Shown: piece by piece, positions 1 to 9,500 of the stretch
Layout: every line of letters starts with the position of its first letter
Position numbering within the stretch: position 1 is the stretch's first letter
Origin: Candidatus Bipolaricaulota bacterium
GTDB taxonomy: Bacteria; Bipolaricaulota; Bipolaricaulia; Bipolaricaulales; Bipolaricaulaceae
NCBI GenBank assembly: GCA_022838705.1
Contig: JALHJZ010000001.1
Location: 104,669-168,668, forward strand
Length of the DNA stretch: 64,000 nt
Direction of reading: 5' to 3'
Notes under the pieces: generated by a model
The model's input: only the letters and a program-made list of their open reading frames with translations
Database searches by the model: none
What the model was told of the DNA's origin: nothing
Translations under genes and position numbers: made by a program

Positions 1-1271
1 CCGACGCCCAGTACGCGAACTGGCTGCGTGTCGAGCTCGCCGCCCTCACGGCCCTGGAGGAGGTGGGCGGGGTCCCGGCTGGGACAGCGGCCGTCGTCTC
101 CGCGCGGGCGAGGATCGATCGCGATCGGATTCGGGCCTGGGAAGAGGAGACGGGGCACGACCTTCTGGCGTTCCTGTGGGCCCTCGAGGAGGCCGTGGGT
201 CCGGAGGGCCGCTGGCTCCACTACGGCCTCACCTCGTCCGACGTCAAGGACACCGCCCTCGCTCTAACCCTCGTCGCGGGCCTCGATCTCATCCTCGCCA
301 AGGCCGCGCAGCTGGGGGAGGCAGTGGGGGATCTTGCGGAGAGGCATCGCGATGTCCCGATCCTCGGCCGGACCCACGGCCAGTGGGCGGAGCCGACCAC
401 GTTCGGACGGAAGGCCCTCGTCTGGTACGACGAGCTCGGGCGGGTGGTCTCCCGGCTTCGCCGGGCGCGGGACGGGATCGCAGTGGGGAAGCTCTCCGGC
501 GCAGTGGGAACCCATGCCCACTACCCTCCCCAGGCCGAGGAACGGGCCCTCGCCTCCCTTGGGCTTCGACCCTGTCCGATCGCGACCCAAATCGTGTCCC
601 GGGACCGGCACGCGGAGGTCCTGTTCGCCCTCGCTTCCGCGGCGTCCCTCGTCGAGAAGATCGCCCTCGAGGTCCGCCACCTCTCCCGATCCGAGGTGGG
701 GGAGGTCGCGGAGGGGCGGCCGGAGGGATCGTCGGCGATGCCCCACAAGAAGAACCCGATCCTCTCCGAGCGGCTGTGCGGCCTGGCCCGTGTCGTGCGG
801 GCCGGGATCGGCCCCGCCTGGGAGGACAACGCCCTCTGGCACGAGCGGGACATGTCGCACTCCTCGGTGGAGCGGGTCCTCCTCCCCCAGAGTTTCATCC
901 TCGTGGACTACATGCTCGACCGGGCAGCTGGCCTCGGGCGCGGCCTCGTGGTCTTCCCGGACCGAATGCGGACCTGGATCGAGGAAGCGCGGGGCCTCCC
1001 GTTCTCGGAGGGGCTCCTCCTCGCCCTCGTGCGGTCGGGGCTCGGCCGGCGCGAGGCCCACGAGCTCGTGTCCCGCCTCGCCGCCATCGCCCGGACGACC
1101 GGGAGCGATCTCGCCCAGGTGGCAGCGGCGGACCCGATCGTCCGCGCCCAGCTGAGCCAGGAGGACCTGCGGTCCGCGTTCGACCTCCGCTCGGCCCTCG
1201 GCGACGTCGGAGCGGCGTTCGATCGCGTGCGCAGGGCGGGGTATACTGCGTCCGGAGACCGCGATGCTTGA
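1..1271 (+). CDS. purB: Adenylosuccinate lyase (5' end cut off by window)
   Basis: Lyase of purine synthesis that releases fumarate from SAICAR and from adenylosuccinate. The reading frame is already open at base 3, and about 422 residues are visible, so roughly ten N-terminal residues are probably missing. Visible family motifs are SSDVKDTA, GRTHGQWAEPTTFGR with its catalytic-region histidine, and the fumarase/ASL signature GSSAMPHKKNP. It lies upstream of ileS and purA on the same strand, so two purine-synthesis genes flank ileS. The family assignment is secure; the true start lies outside the window. Confidence 0.95.
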   Translation, partial: DAQYANWLRVELAALTALEEVGGVPAGTAAVVSARARIDRDRIRAWEEETGHDLLAFLWALEEAVGPEGRWLHYGLTSSDVKDTALALTLVAGLDLILAKAAQLGEAVGDLAERHRDVPILGRTHGQWAEPTTFGRKALVWYDELGRVVSRLRRARDGIAVGKLSGAVGTHAHYPPQAEERALASLGLRPCPIATQIVSRDRHAEVLFALASAASLVEKIALEVRHLSRSEVGEVAEGRPEGSSAMPHKKNPILSERLCGLARVVRAGIGPAWEDNALWHERDMSHSSVERVLLPQSFILVDYMLDRAAGLGRGLVVFPDRMRTWIEEARGLPFSEGLLLALVRSGLGRREAHELVSRLAAIARTTGSDLAQVAAADPIVRAQLSQEDLRSAFDLRSALGDVGAAFDRVRRAGYTASGDRDA

Positions 1272-1362
1272 GCGAACGTGGATCTGCCGCTTCATCCTGC
1301 CCCCCCAGGGGCAGGGATAGCGTCCGCGAGCGTCTTGCCGGCATTCCCTAGCGAAAAAACCC

Positions 1363-4300
1363 ATGGATTTGGTGGACGAGCAGGAGGAACAGGCAGTGTT
1401 CACGAAGCTTGAGGCAGATCCAGCGCAGCGCGAGGCCGCCGTGCTCGCCTTTTGGGAGGAGCACCGGGTCTTCGCGCGGTCACTCGAACAGAGGTTAGGT
1501 TGCTCCCGGTACGTGTTCTACGAAGGCCCCCCCACGGCCAACGGCTATCCCCACATCGGCCACCTCCTCGCCCGGCTCGAGAAGGACCTGTTCCCCCGTT
1601 ACCACACGATGCGCGGCCGCTACGTCGGCCGGAAGGCGGGGTGGGATTGCCACGGCCTTCCCGTGGAGCTCGAGGTGGAGAAACAGCTGGGGATCAGCAC
1701 CAAGGCCGAGATCGAGCGCTACGGGGTGGAGGAGTTCGTCGCCCAGTGCAAGGGCTCCGTGCGGACCTACATCCGGGCCTGGGAAGAGATGATCCGGCGC
1801 CTGGGGTTCTGGATCGATCTCGACCACCCCTATGTCACCTACCACAATGACTACATCGAGACCCTATGGTGGGAGCTCCGGGAGATCCATGCCCGCGGCC
1901 TCCTCTACCAGGGCCACAAGATCCTGCCCTACTGCCCCCGCTGCGGGACATCGCTCTCCTCTCACGAGGTGGCCCAGGGGTACCAGCGGGTGGCCGACCC
2001 CTCCGTGTTCGTGCGGATGCCCCTCGCGAATGATCCGGATGTCTCCCTCTTGGTGTGGACCACGACCCCGTGGACGCTCCCCGCGAACGTGGCGGTGGCG
2101 GTCAACCCCGACGCCCCGTATGCGGAGGTCGCGTACAGGGGAGAACGGCTGATCCTCGCCGCGGCGCGGGTACCGGCCGTGCTGGGGGAGGAGGTGGAGA
2201 TCCTCCGCGTCTTCCCTGGGCACGAGCTTCTCCACCAGCACTACGCGCCCCTGTACCGGTTGGCGCGGAGCGATAATGCATACCAGGTATGGCCGGCCGC
2301 GTTCGTATCCCTGGACGAGGGGACGGGGATCGTCCACATCGCCCCCGCGTTCGGGGAGGAGGATTACGACCTGGGCCAGGAGAAGGGGCTCCCCTTCCTT
2401 CAACCGGTGGACCGCGGGGGACGGTTCACTGACGACTTCCCCCTCGCCGCCGGGGTGTTCGTGAAGGACGCGGACCCGCTCATCCTGAACGACCTCAACC
2501 AGCGTGGGCGCCTGTTCCGGGAGGAGACCTACGACCACGATTACCCGTTCTGCTGGCGGTGTGACACCCCGCTTCTCTACTACGCCCTCGACTCGTGGTT
2601 CATCGCCACGACGAAGATTCAGGACAAGCTGATCGAGGAGAATGAGAAGGTGAACTGGCATCCTGAACATATTGGGCGGGGCCGGTTCGGCGATTTCTTG
2701 AGTTCGCTCAGGGATTGGGCCCTCTCCCGCGATCGGTACTGGGGGACCCCGCTTCCGGTGTGGATTTGCGCCACGTGCGGCGGGATGAGGGTGGTCGGCT
2801 CGCGCGCGGAGCTCGTCGCGCACGCCCTCGATCCTGACCTCGCCCGGGCCGTAGAACTGCACCGTCCCTATGTGGACCGGGTCGAGCTCCGCTGCCCGTG
2901 CGGGGGGGTGATGCGGCGGGTGCCCTACGTCCTCGACACCTGGTTCGACTCGGGCTCGATGCACACCGCCCAGTGGCACTACCCGTTCGAGAACGTTGAC
3001 CAATTCAAGGAATCCTACCCCGCGGACTTCATCAGTGAGGGCCTCGATCAGACGCGGGGTTGGTTCTACACGATGCTCGTCACGGGGGTCCTCCTCCACG
3101 GATCCGCCCCCTACCGGAACGTGCTCGTCACAGGGCTGGGGCTCGATGCTGAAGGGCAGAAGATGAGCAAGTCCCGGGGCAACGTGCTCGATCCGATGCC
3201 GATCGTGGCGGCTCACGGCGCGGATGCGGTGCGGTGGTACCTCGCGTCCGAGTCCGCGCCGTGGAACGAACGGCGGTACGACGCAACCGGCGCCCGGCAG
3301 GCCCGGTTCGGGTTCCTCGATACGGTGCGGAACTGCCACGACTTCCTCTCCCTCTACGCGGAAATTGACGGGTTCGCTCCGTCCACCCCAGTCCCCGCTC
3401 CGGCGGAGCGCCCGGCGCTCGACCGCTGGCTCCGGTCGCGGGTCGGGGGAGCGGTGGAGCGGGTCACGGCGGCGCTCGATGGGTACGACCCGCTCACGGC
3501 GACGCGGGAGATCAGCGAGCTCGTGGACGATCTCTCCAACTGGTACATCCGCCTCTCCCGCCCGCGGTTCTGGGGGGAGGGCCTGACCCAAGATAAGCTG
3601 TGCGCGTACGGGACCCTGTACGGCGCCCTGCGGACCCTGGCCCTCCTCCTTGCCCCGTTCACCCCATTCCTCGCCGAGGCGATGTGGGCTTCCCTGCGGA
3701 TGGAGGGCGATCCAGATTCCGTCCACCTCGCCGACTGGCCGGAGCCGTCCGGGCGCGATCCCTCCCTCGAGGCGCAGATGGCCCGCGTGCGCCGGGTGGC
3801 CTCCCTCGCCCTCGGGGCGCGCAACGTGGCGAAGGTCAAGGTCCGCCAACCGCTCCCCACCCTCCACATCCTCCGCCAGGGGGGAGACGAGGCGATCCCC
3901 GACGAGCTGTGGGGCCTCGTCCGCGACGAGGTGAACGTGGCCCGCATCGTCCTCACGGACAGCCTCGACCCGTACCGGGTGCCAAAGGTGACCCCCGACT
4001 TCCGACGGTTGGGCCCCCTGTACGGGGGACTCCTCCCCAAGATCGCTTCCGCCCTCTCCCAGGCCGATCCGGCGACGCTCGCGGCGGACCTCGCCTCCCG
4101 CGGTCGGATCGAGGTGCGGGTGGAGGGGAACCCCGTGGTGCTCGATCCGGAGTCGGTCAAGGTGGAGTGGCGGCCGGCGGAGGGGTTCGTGGTGAGCACG
4201 GGGCCGGAGGGGGCGGTGGCTCTCGATCTGCGGGTGGACGAGACGCTTAGGGCGGAGGGAGACCTGCGGGAGCTCGTCCACCGCCTGCAGCTCGCCCGCA

Positions 4301-4530
4301 AGGAAGCGGGGTTCCTGGTCACGGACCGGATTGAGATCGGCTACGACGGGGAGCTCGGGGAGATCTTCCGCCGATTCGCGGATCGGATCCGCGACGAGGT
4401 GCTCGCCGTGGCGGTAAGGGAGGGCGCGCTCCCGGACGCCGAGCACGAGGCGGAACTGGAGGTCCACGGCCGGGCCGGGCAGGTGTGGCTGAAGCGCAGC
4501 GGGGAGCAGGGATGCCAGCGGTCGCGGTGA
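1363..4530 (+). CDS. ileS: Isoleucyl-tRNA synthetase, long type-2-like form
   Basis: Class I synthetase that charges tRNA-Ile, 1055 residues. The HIGH motif is PHIGH at about residues 63-67, the tRNA-editing domain carries GTGIVHIAPAFGEEDY, and KMSKS is at about 600-604 followed by RGNV. The length, the GWDCHGLPVELEVEKQLG stretch after HIGH, the KMSKSRGN form and the absence of an obvious C-terminal zinc finger all match the eukaryote-like type 2 IleRS and not the roughly 930-residue E. coli type. Type 2 enzymes are known to tolerate mupirocin; that is inferred here, not shown. The 3' end overlaps purA by 19 nt. Confidence 0.97.
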   Translation: MDLVDEQEEQAVFTKLEADPAQREAAVLAFWEEHRVFARSLEQRLGCSRYVFYEGPPTANGYPHIGHLLARLEKDLFPRYHTMRGRYVGRKAGWDCHGLPVELEVEKQLGISTKAEIERYGVEEFVAQCKGSVRTYIRAWEEMIRRLGFWIDLDHPYVTYHNDYIETLWWELREIHARGLLYQGHKILPYCPRCGTSLSSHEVAQGYQRVADPSVFVRMPLANDPDVSLLVWTTTPWTLPANVAVAVNPDAPYAEVAYRGERLILAAARVPAVLGEEVEILRVFPGHELLHQHYAPLYRLARSDNAYQVWPAAFVSLDEGTGIVHIAPAFGEEDYDLGQEKGLPFLQPVDRGGRFTDDFPLAAGVFVKDADPLILNDLNQRGRLFREETYDHDYPFCWRCDTPLLYYALDSWFIATTKIQDKLIEENEKVNWHPEHIGRGRFGDFLSSLRDWALSRDRYWGTPLPVWICATCGGMRVVGSRAELVAHALDPDLARAVELHRPYVDRVELRCPCGGVMRRVPYVLDTWFDSGSMHTAQWHYPFENVDQFKESYPADFISEGLDQTRGWFYTMLVTGVLLHGSAPYRNVLVTGLGLDAEGQKMSKSRGNVLDPMPIVAAHGADAVRWYLASESAPWNERRYDATGARQARFGFLDTVRNCHDFLSLYAEIDGFAPSTPVPAPAERPALDRWLRSRVGGAVERVTAALDGYDPLTATREISELVDDLSNWYIRLSRPRFWGEGLTQDKLCAYGTLYGALRTLALLLAPFTPFLAEAMWASLRMEGDPDSVHLADWPEPSGRDPSLEAQMARVRRVASLALGARNVAKVKVRQPLPTLHILRQGGDEAIPDELWGLVRDEVNVARIVLTDSLDPYRVPKVTPDFRRLGPLYGGLLPKIASALSQADPATLAADLASRGRIEVRVEGNPVVLDPESVKVEWRPAEGFVVSTGPEGAVALDLRVDETLRAEGDLRELVHRLQLARKEAGFLVTDRIEIGYDGELGEIFRRFADRIRDEVLAVAVREGALPDAEHEAELEVHGRAGQVWLKRSGEQGCQRSR

Positions 4531-5753
4531 TCGGGGCGCAGTGGGGGGACGAGGCGAAGGGGAAGGTGGTCCACCACCTGTGCCGGGCCGCGCGGATGTG
4601 CGTGCGGTTCAACGGGGGGGCCAATGCCGGGCACACGGTGGAGGACGGGTGGGGCACGGCCCGGCTCCACCTCATCCCGTCGGGCGCGCTCCACCCGCGG
4701 TGCCAGGGGGTGGTGGGGCACGGCGTGGCGCTCGACCCGTGGGAGCTCGAGCGGGAGCTGGGGGAACTGGAGGCTCAACGCCGCCCCGCGCCGGACCTCC
4801 TCCTCTCGGAACGGGCCCACCTCGTCCTGCCCTTCCACCGCCTGCGGGAAGAGATGAGCGGGGCGGCTGATCGCATCGGCACCACCCGCCGCGGGATCGG
4901 CCCCTGCTACGAGGATCGGGTCGCCCGGCGGGGCCTGCGGTTGGCTGATCTCGCTGATCGGGAGAGGGTTCTGGATCACCTGACGGAGTGCGCACGGCGG
5001 GCGGGCGGCGGGCCCGACCCACAGGAGGCCTGGGGCGAACTGCTCCGGTTCCGGGAGCGGTTCGCCGATCGGATCGGGGACGTCCAACGTGCGATTGCGG
5101 CTGCCCTCGATGGGGAAAGCGACGTCGTGTTCGAGGGCGCGCAGGGCACGCTCCTCGACCTCGACCTCGGGACGTATCCCTGCGTGACTTCATCCACAAC
5201 CACCGTCCACGGCATCGGGTGGGGCACGGGGGTCCGCGTGAACCTGGCCCGGGTGGTCGGGGTGACGAAGGCCTACACGACCCGCGTCGGAGAGGGGCCG
5301 TTCCCGACCGAGGAGCTGGGCGCGGTCGGGGACCGGCTGCGGGAGGGAGGAGGCGAGTACGGGGCGACCACGGGCCGCCCCCGCCGCTGCGGTTGGCTCG
5401 ACCTCGTCGCTCTGCGTCATGCCCACCGCGTGAACGGGTTCACCGAGCTCGCCCTGACCAAGCTGGACGTCCTCTCCGGGCTCCGCGAGATCAAGGTCGC
5501 TGTGGCCTACACGATCGCGGGACAGCGGGTCGCGGCGTTCCCGGCCCGGGTGGAGGACCTCGCGCGGGCCGAACCGGTGTACGAGGTCCTCCCCGGCTGG
5601 GAGGAGGACATCGCGGGGGTACGCGACGAGAAGGGGCTCCCCCCCGCAGCCCGCGGTCTTGTGCGGTTCGTCGAGAGGGAGCTCGGCGTTCCGGTGACGC
5701 TCATCGGAACTGGTCCCGGTGAGCAGGCGATGATCGAGCGAGGTGGCAGGTGA
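4512..5753 (+). CDS. purA: Adenylosuccinate synthetase
   Basis: GTP-dependent enzyme that joins aspartate to IMP, the step before PurB in AMP synthesis. It has 413 residues and begins [18 protein letters not shown], the diagnostic N-terminal loop. [14 protein letters not shown] and [10 protein letters not shown] are further family motifs. The ATG at 4512 is chosen over an in-frame start 27 nt upstream because the conserved N-terminus begins there and GGGAGCAGGG lies just before it. It overlaps the ileS 3' end by 19 nt and the next gene by 4 nt (GTGA), which suggests translational coupling. It is slightly shorter than the usual 425-430 residues. Confidence 0.96.
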   Translation: MPAVAVIGAQWGDEAKGKVVHHLCRAARMCVRFNGGANAGHTVEDGWGTARLHLIPSGALHPRCQGVVGHGVALDPWELERELGELEAQRRPAPDLLLSERAHLVLPFHRLREEMSGAADRIGTTRRGIGPCYEDRVARRGLRLADLADRERVLDHLTECARRAGGGPDPQEAWGELLRFRERFADRIGDVQRAIAAALDGESDVVFEGAQGTLLDLDLGTYPCVTSSTTTVHGIGWGTGVRVNLARVVGVTKAYTTRVGEGPFPTEELGAVGDRLREGGGEYGATTGRPRRCGWLDLVALRHAHRVNGFTELALTKLDVLSGLREIKVAVAYTIAGQRVAAFPARVEDLARAEPVYEVLPGWEEDIAGVRDEKGLPPAARGLVRFVERELGVPVTLIGTGPGEQAMIERGGR

Positions 5754-6490
5754 GGATCGTGCGCTTCGGCCGAGGGACGTGGGGGACCGTCCACGGCGAC
5801 GAGGTCCGGGTGACCCGTGGTCCGGGTGGGCCTCCCACCGGGCGGACGTTCCGCCGGGGTGAGGTCCGGCTCCTCCCCCCCGCGCGGCCGACGAAGATCG
5901 TGTGCGTGGGACGCAACTACCGGGAGCACATCCGGGAGATGGGGCACCCGGACGAGGCGCCGGCCGAGCCGGGGCTGTTCCTCAAGGCCCCCAATGCCCT
6001 CGCTGCCCCCGGGGAGACGATCCCGTACCCCACCTTCACCCACGCCCTCCACTACGAGGGGGAGCTGGCGGTCGTGATCGGCCGCCGCATGAAGGCCGTC
6101 CCCGAGCGGAAGGCCTTGGACCACGTCCTCGGCTACACGTGCGCCCTCGACCTCACGGCGCGCGACCGCCAGAAGACGGATCTCCAGTGGGTCCGCGCGA
6201 AGTCAGCTGACGGCTTCCTCCCGTTGGGGCCGTGGGTCGAGACCGATCTCGATCCGCAGGCGCTCTCCATCCGCACCTATGTGAATGGAGAGCTCCGCCA
6301 AGACGGGCGAACCGCGGACATGATCTTTTCTGTGCCCCGCCTCCTTGCCTACACCAGCGCGTTCATGACGCTCATGCCGGGGGACGTGGTGCTGACGGGA
6401 ACGCCGTCCGGCGTGGGCGAGCTCCACCCGGGGGACACCGTGGAGGTGGAGGTGGAGAGGATCGGTTCCCTCGCCGTACACATCGCGTGA
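5750..6490 (+). CDS. Fumarylacetoacetate hydrolase (FAH) family protein
   Basis: Member of the FAH fold, 246 residues, which typically hydrolyses or tautomerises acylpyruvates or oxaloacetate in a Mg2+-dependent reaction. The first ~55 residues are a small N-terminal domain; KIVCVGRNY begins the catalytic domain, and [11 protein letters not shown] carries the metal-binding glutamates. [12 protein letters not shown] near the C-terminus is typical of the family. The GTG start overlaps the purA stop in GTGA. The substrate cannot be read from sequence; an oxaloacetate tautomerase or acylpyruvase role is plausible by family analogy only. Confidence 0.88.
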   Translation: MRIVRFGRGTWGTVHGDEVRVTRGPGGPPTGRTFRRGEVRLLPPARPTKIVCVGRNYREHIREMGHPDEAPAEPGLFLKAPNALAAPGETIPYPTFTHALHYEGELAVVIGRRMKAVPERKALDHVLGYTCALDLTARDRQKTDLQWVRAKSADGFLPLGPWVETDLDPQALSIRTYVNGELRQDGRTADMIFSVPRLLAYTSAFMTLMPGDVVLTGTPSGVGELHPGDTVEVEVERIGSLAVHIA

Positions 6491-6557
6491 CCCAGCCGGC
6501 GCGGTTGATGTCCGCTCCGCCAGCGTTTATGATCCGGCCCCATACCAGGAGGCAGGG

Positions 6558-7001
6558 ATGCAGAAGACGTACATGGCCAAGAAGGGCGATGCCGGGGTGA
6601 CCTTCCGGCGGGACTGGCTCGTGGTGGATGCCACGGACCAGCCGCTCGGGCGGCTCGCCTCCAAGGTGGCGACGATCCTTCAGGGCAAGCACAAACCGAC
6701 GTACACACCGTTCTTCGACGTGGGCGACTACGTGATCGTGATCAACGCCGACAAGGTCCGCCTCACGGGAAAGAAGTGGGATCAGAAGATGTACTACCGC
6801 CATTCGGGGTACATCGGCCACCTCACGGCCACGCCGTACCGCGAACTCCAGCGCCAGCACCCCGAGATCCCGATCCGGGTTGCGGTGCGGAGGATGCTCC
6901 CCAAGAACGAGCTCGGGCGGAGGATGCTGCGCAAGTTGAAGATCTACCCGGGGCCCGACCACCCGCACGCGGCCCAGACTCCATCTGCCTTCTCCCTGTA
7001 A
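6558..7001 (+). CDS. rplM: 50S ribosomal protein L13
   Basis: Large-subunit ribosomal protein, 147 residues, with the L13 motifs DATDQPLGRLAS, GDYVIVINADKV, YYRHSGYIG and RRMLPKNELGRRM. AGGAGGCAGGG gives a good ribosome binding site before the ATG. A possible -10 (TATGAT) lies in the short gap after the FAH gene. In most bacteria rpsI (S9) follows directly; here the next gene encodes a secreted protein, so the usual pair is split. Confidence 0.97.
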   Translation: MQKTYMAKKGDAGVTFRRDWLVVDATDQPLGRLASKVATILQGKHKPTYTPFFDVGDYVIVINADKVRLTGKKWDQKMYYRHSGYIGHLTATPYRELQRQHPEIPIRVAVRRMLPKNELGRRMLRKLKIYPGPDHPHAAQTPSAFSL

Positions 7002-7030
7002 CCTTCTCTGACCGGAAGCCAGGTGATCCA

Positions 7031-7069
7031 GGTCCCCTCGCCCCGTGACAAACCGGGGGCAGAGGATCC
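7031..7069 (+). terminator. Possible hairpin terminator after rplM
   Basis: An imperfect G+C-rich stem pairs GGTCCCCTCGCCCC with GGGGGCAGAGGATCC around a ten-base loop, followed by a pyrimidine-rich stretch with only a short T run. It sits between rplM and the next transcription unit, where a terminator would be expected. It is weak by E. coli standards. Confidence 0.35.
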
Positions 7070-7150
7070 TCCTCTTTCCCGCAGTCCGCCCCGCGCCCGG
7101 GGTAGCCTGTCCCTCCGATGCACGATGATGCCGGGGGGTGATCCCAGTTA

Positions 7151-7179
7151 CAGACACGAACAGAGTTTGCCGCTAGACT
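7151..7179 (+). promoter_or_regulatory. Probable promoter for the PKD protein gene
   Basis: CAGACA, a 17-nt spacer and TAGACT lie 31 nt before the chosen start at 7211, and a strong AAGGAGG site follows. The -35 matches the consensus at four of six positions. Confidence 0.4.
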
Positions 7180-7210
7180 GGCCATGGTGCATAAGGTAAG
7201 GAGGTTGACG

Positions 7211-9421
7211 ATGGTGAGGAAGACCAGCCTATGGTTCTTGGTCTCCCTGATGGTCGCCGTGCCCTTGAGCGCACAGGGCTATTTCCAGGTGACCCAGGGA
7301 GCGGTCAAGGCCGCGATCCCCCCGCTGGCGGGGGCGAAGACGGCCACTGAGTTCTACGCCTACGACAGTGGGCTGTCCCGCAGCGGAAACGAGCTCGCGG
7401 AGACGGGAAACTTGGTTCTCTTCCTGTACCGGGAGCCAGCGACGCAGGACCTGTACCTGTTCTTCATCTTGAACAAGGCCGAGACCGGAGCGGGCGGGAA
7501 CGTGCGGCTCACGCTGAAGGATCTCCCCGCCGGGGCGGACTTCGTGGTCAAGGATGACGAGGGGTTCCCCCTGTTCGCGATCTTCCTGCCCGAGCTCAAC
7601 GATGAGTACGTCCGCGCGAACGGCGAGTACCAGATCCTGTGGACGTGGGGCGCGAACAATACAGACGGGGGCGTGTTCGGCCCGCTCGGAGACGAGTTCA
7701 GGATCACCCTCATCCCCGGCGCGTTCTCCGGGGTCCAGAGGATCGTGGTCAAGTCCGGCAACATCAACACCCCGACGCGGCTTGAGCTCAACACGACTGA
7801 GCCGATCGTGATCCAGGGGATGAAGAACCAGCCGCCGGTGGCCAACCTCGTCCTCAGCCCGGCCGCCCCGCGGGCGCGCCAGCAGGTGACGTTCGACGCC
7901 TCGGGGAGCGTGGATCCCGATGGGTCCATCGTCCGCTACCGCTGGGACTTCAACGGCGACGGCGTGGTGGACCTGGAGAGCACGGAGCCGACCGTGAAGT
8001 ACGCCTACCTCACCGGTGGCTCGTACACCATCCGGTTAACGCTCGTGGACAACACGGGGATGGAGACGACGTACTCGATGCCGGTGTTCGTATCGCTCGT
8101 CACCGTAACCGCGGTCCGTTCGATCTCCACCACCACCGCCCTTCCGGGGTACACGTTCCGGGTCCAGGTGCGGATCCACACGGATCAGGACCTGGCAGGG
8201 GTAGGGTTGGACGAAAACCCACCGGTGGGGTGGGAGATCACGCCGGTCGCCAACGGCGGCGCGATCTTCAAACGGGCCGAGGTGCAGTGGGTGTTCTTGG
8301 AGCCGATCAAGGCGGGCACTGAGCGGGTCATCATCTACGATGTGACCGTGCCGGAGGTCGAACTGCTCGCCTCGATCCGTCTCCCACAGCAGTTTTGCAT
8401 CACCGGCATCCTCCAGGCCAAGGTCCCCGACTTCGAGTTCGAGGTCGCCGGCGAGTCGTGCTTCATCGTCAACGACTGTCTATCCGTCCTCGAAGCAGTG
8501 GCCCACCTCGTCCCGGCCGCGATGCCAGGGGAAGAGGATCGGGTGGACCTCCGCCTGTCGGAAGCGATCACAGCCGACCAACTCGCCCGTGCCACCGAGC
8601 TGTGGCGGACCGATCGGCCAGTGGTGAAGGCCTGTGGCGAACGGATCAGCCTGCACACGCTGAAGCTCATCGCCGCGTACTCGCTATCCTGTACGGCAAT
8701 TGACCAGCCGCTCCCCACGATGGCCCCCGCGAACCTCCAGGCCCAACGGTGGATCATCACCCCCATCCCGTGCGAGGGCGTTGTCATCGGGTTCTACGAC
8801 TCGGCGGGCAACGTCGTCGGCAACAGGTTCACGGTCAAGGTGGAGATCACGACGGACCGGGACGTGTACGGCGTGGGCCTCGACGAGGACCTCCCCATCG
8901 GGTGGCGGGTGACCCCGATCCAGAACGACGGCTTCACCTACAAGCCGGGCGTGGACCAGTGGGTATTCACTGGGACCCTCAAGGCCGGGCAGACGAAGAC
9001 GATCATCTATCAGGTTGAGGTCCCGCCCACGGTGACGGTGGAGACCACTCCGCCGGATCCGTGCAAGGTGTTGTCGACGGCGCTCATCGCCGGTCGTGCC
9101 GACAGCGGCCATCCTTGCATCGAGGTTGAGGTCACCGGCGCGAACCGGGTGGACCTCACCGACTGTCTGAACGTGATCGTGGCCATCTCCCGCTGGGATG
9201 TGGTCCGGGATACGATCGATCTCTCACTTTCGGACAAGATCACGTTCCCGCAGGTGCAACGGGCGATCGCGTTCTGGCTCGAAGGGACGAAGGTTCCGCG
9301 GACATGCGCCCCGGGGATCGTGGACTACGAGACGATGAAGACGATCATCGCCCTCTGGCTCACGGGCACCCCGATCTGCGAGGTGCTTCCCGGCCGGGCG
9401 CCGGGGGTCTGCGACCGCTAG
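7211..9421 (+). CDS. Secreted PKD-domain protein with a duplicated beta/helix module
   Basis: A 736-residue exported protein of unknown function. The ATG at 7211 is preferred because AAGGAGG lies six bases before it and a clean signal peptide follows (MVRKTSLWFLVSLMVAVPL, cleavage near SAQG). A PKD domain spans about residues 207-297 (DASGSVDPDG, YRWDFNGDG). Two copies of a ~200-residue module follow, at about 303-495 and 516-735. Each has a beta unit (GVGLDENPPVGW versus GVGLDEDLPIGW), then a cysteine-bearing segment (NDCLSVLEAVAHL versus TDCLNVIVAISRW) and paired helices (DLRLSEAITADQLARA versus DLSLSDKITFPQVQRA). The helices resemble a dockerin pair but lack the DxDxDG calcium loop. Probably a cell-surface or extracellular structural or binding protein. 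Confidence 0.8.
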   Translation: MVRKTSLWFLVSLMVAVPLSAQGYFQVTQGAVKAAIPPLAGAKTATEFYAYDSGLSRSGNELAETGNLVLFLYREPATQDLYLFFILNKAETGAGGNVRLTLKDLPAGADFVVKDDEGFPLFAIFLPELNDEYVRANGEYQILWTWGANNTDGGVFGPLGDEFRITLIPGAFSGVQRIVVKSGNINTPTRLELNTTEPIVIQGMKNQPPVANLVLSPAAPRARQQVTFDASGSVDPDGSIVRYRWDFNGDGVVDLESTEPTVKYAYLTGGSYTIRLTLVDNTGMETTYSMPVFVSLVTVTAVRSISTTTALPGYTFRVQVRIHTDQDLAGVGLDENPPVGWEITPVANGGAIFKRAEVQWVFLEPIKAGTERVIIYDVTVPEVELLASIRLPQQFCITGILQAKVPDFEFEVAGESCFIVNDCLSVLEAVAHLVPAAMPGEEDRVDLRLSEAITADQLARATELWRTDRPVVKACGERISLHTLKLIAAYSLSCTAIDQPLPTMAPANLQAQRWIITPIPCEGVVIGFYDSAGNVVGNRFTVKVEITTDRDVYGVGLDEDLPIGWRVTPIQNDGFTYKPGVDQWVFTGTLKAGQTKTIIYQVEVPPTVTVETTPPDPCKVLSTALIAGRADSGHPCIEVEVTGANRVDLTDCLNVIVAISRWDVVRDTIDLSLSDKITFPQVQRAIAFWLEGTKVPRTCAPGIVDYETMKTIIALWLTGTPICEVLPGRAPGVCDR

Positions 9422-9452
9422 GCAGAACCTGGTCTTCCTCAGCACGGAGGGT

Positions 9453-9480
9453 GGCGGGGGCCGAGGTCACGGCCCCCGCC
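9453..9480 (+). terminator. Strong G+C hairpin between the two secreted-protein genes
   Basis: A perfect 11-bp stem (GGCGGGGGCCG with CGGCCCCCGCC) closes a six-base loop. No T tract follows; the next gene's ribosome binding site (GAAGGAGG) begins a few bases later. It may terminate part of the transcripts or protect the upstream mRNA 3' end. Confidence 0.5.
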
Positions 9481-9500
9481 TGCCCCCGAAGGAGGCGACG

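Noticed and set aside
1864..4467. An 867-codon open frame opposite ileS
   Set aside because: Complementary shadow of a certain gene with no domain pattern.
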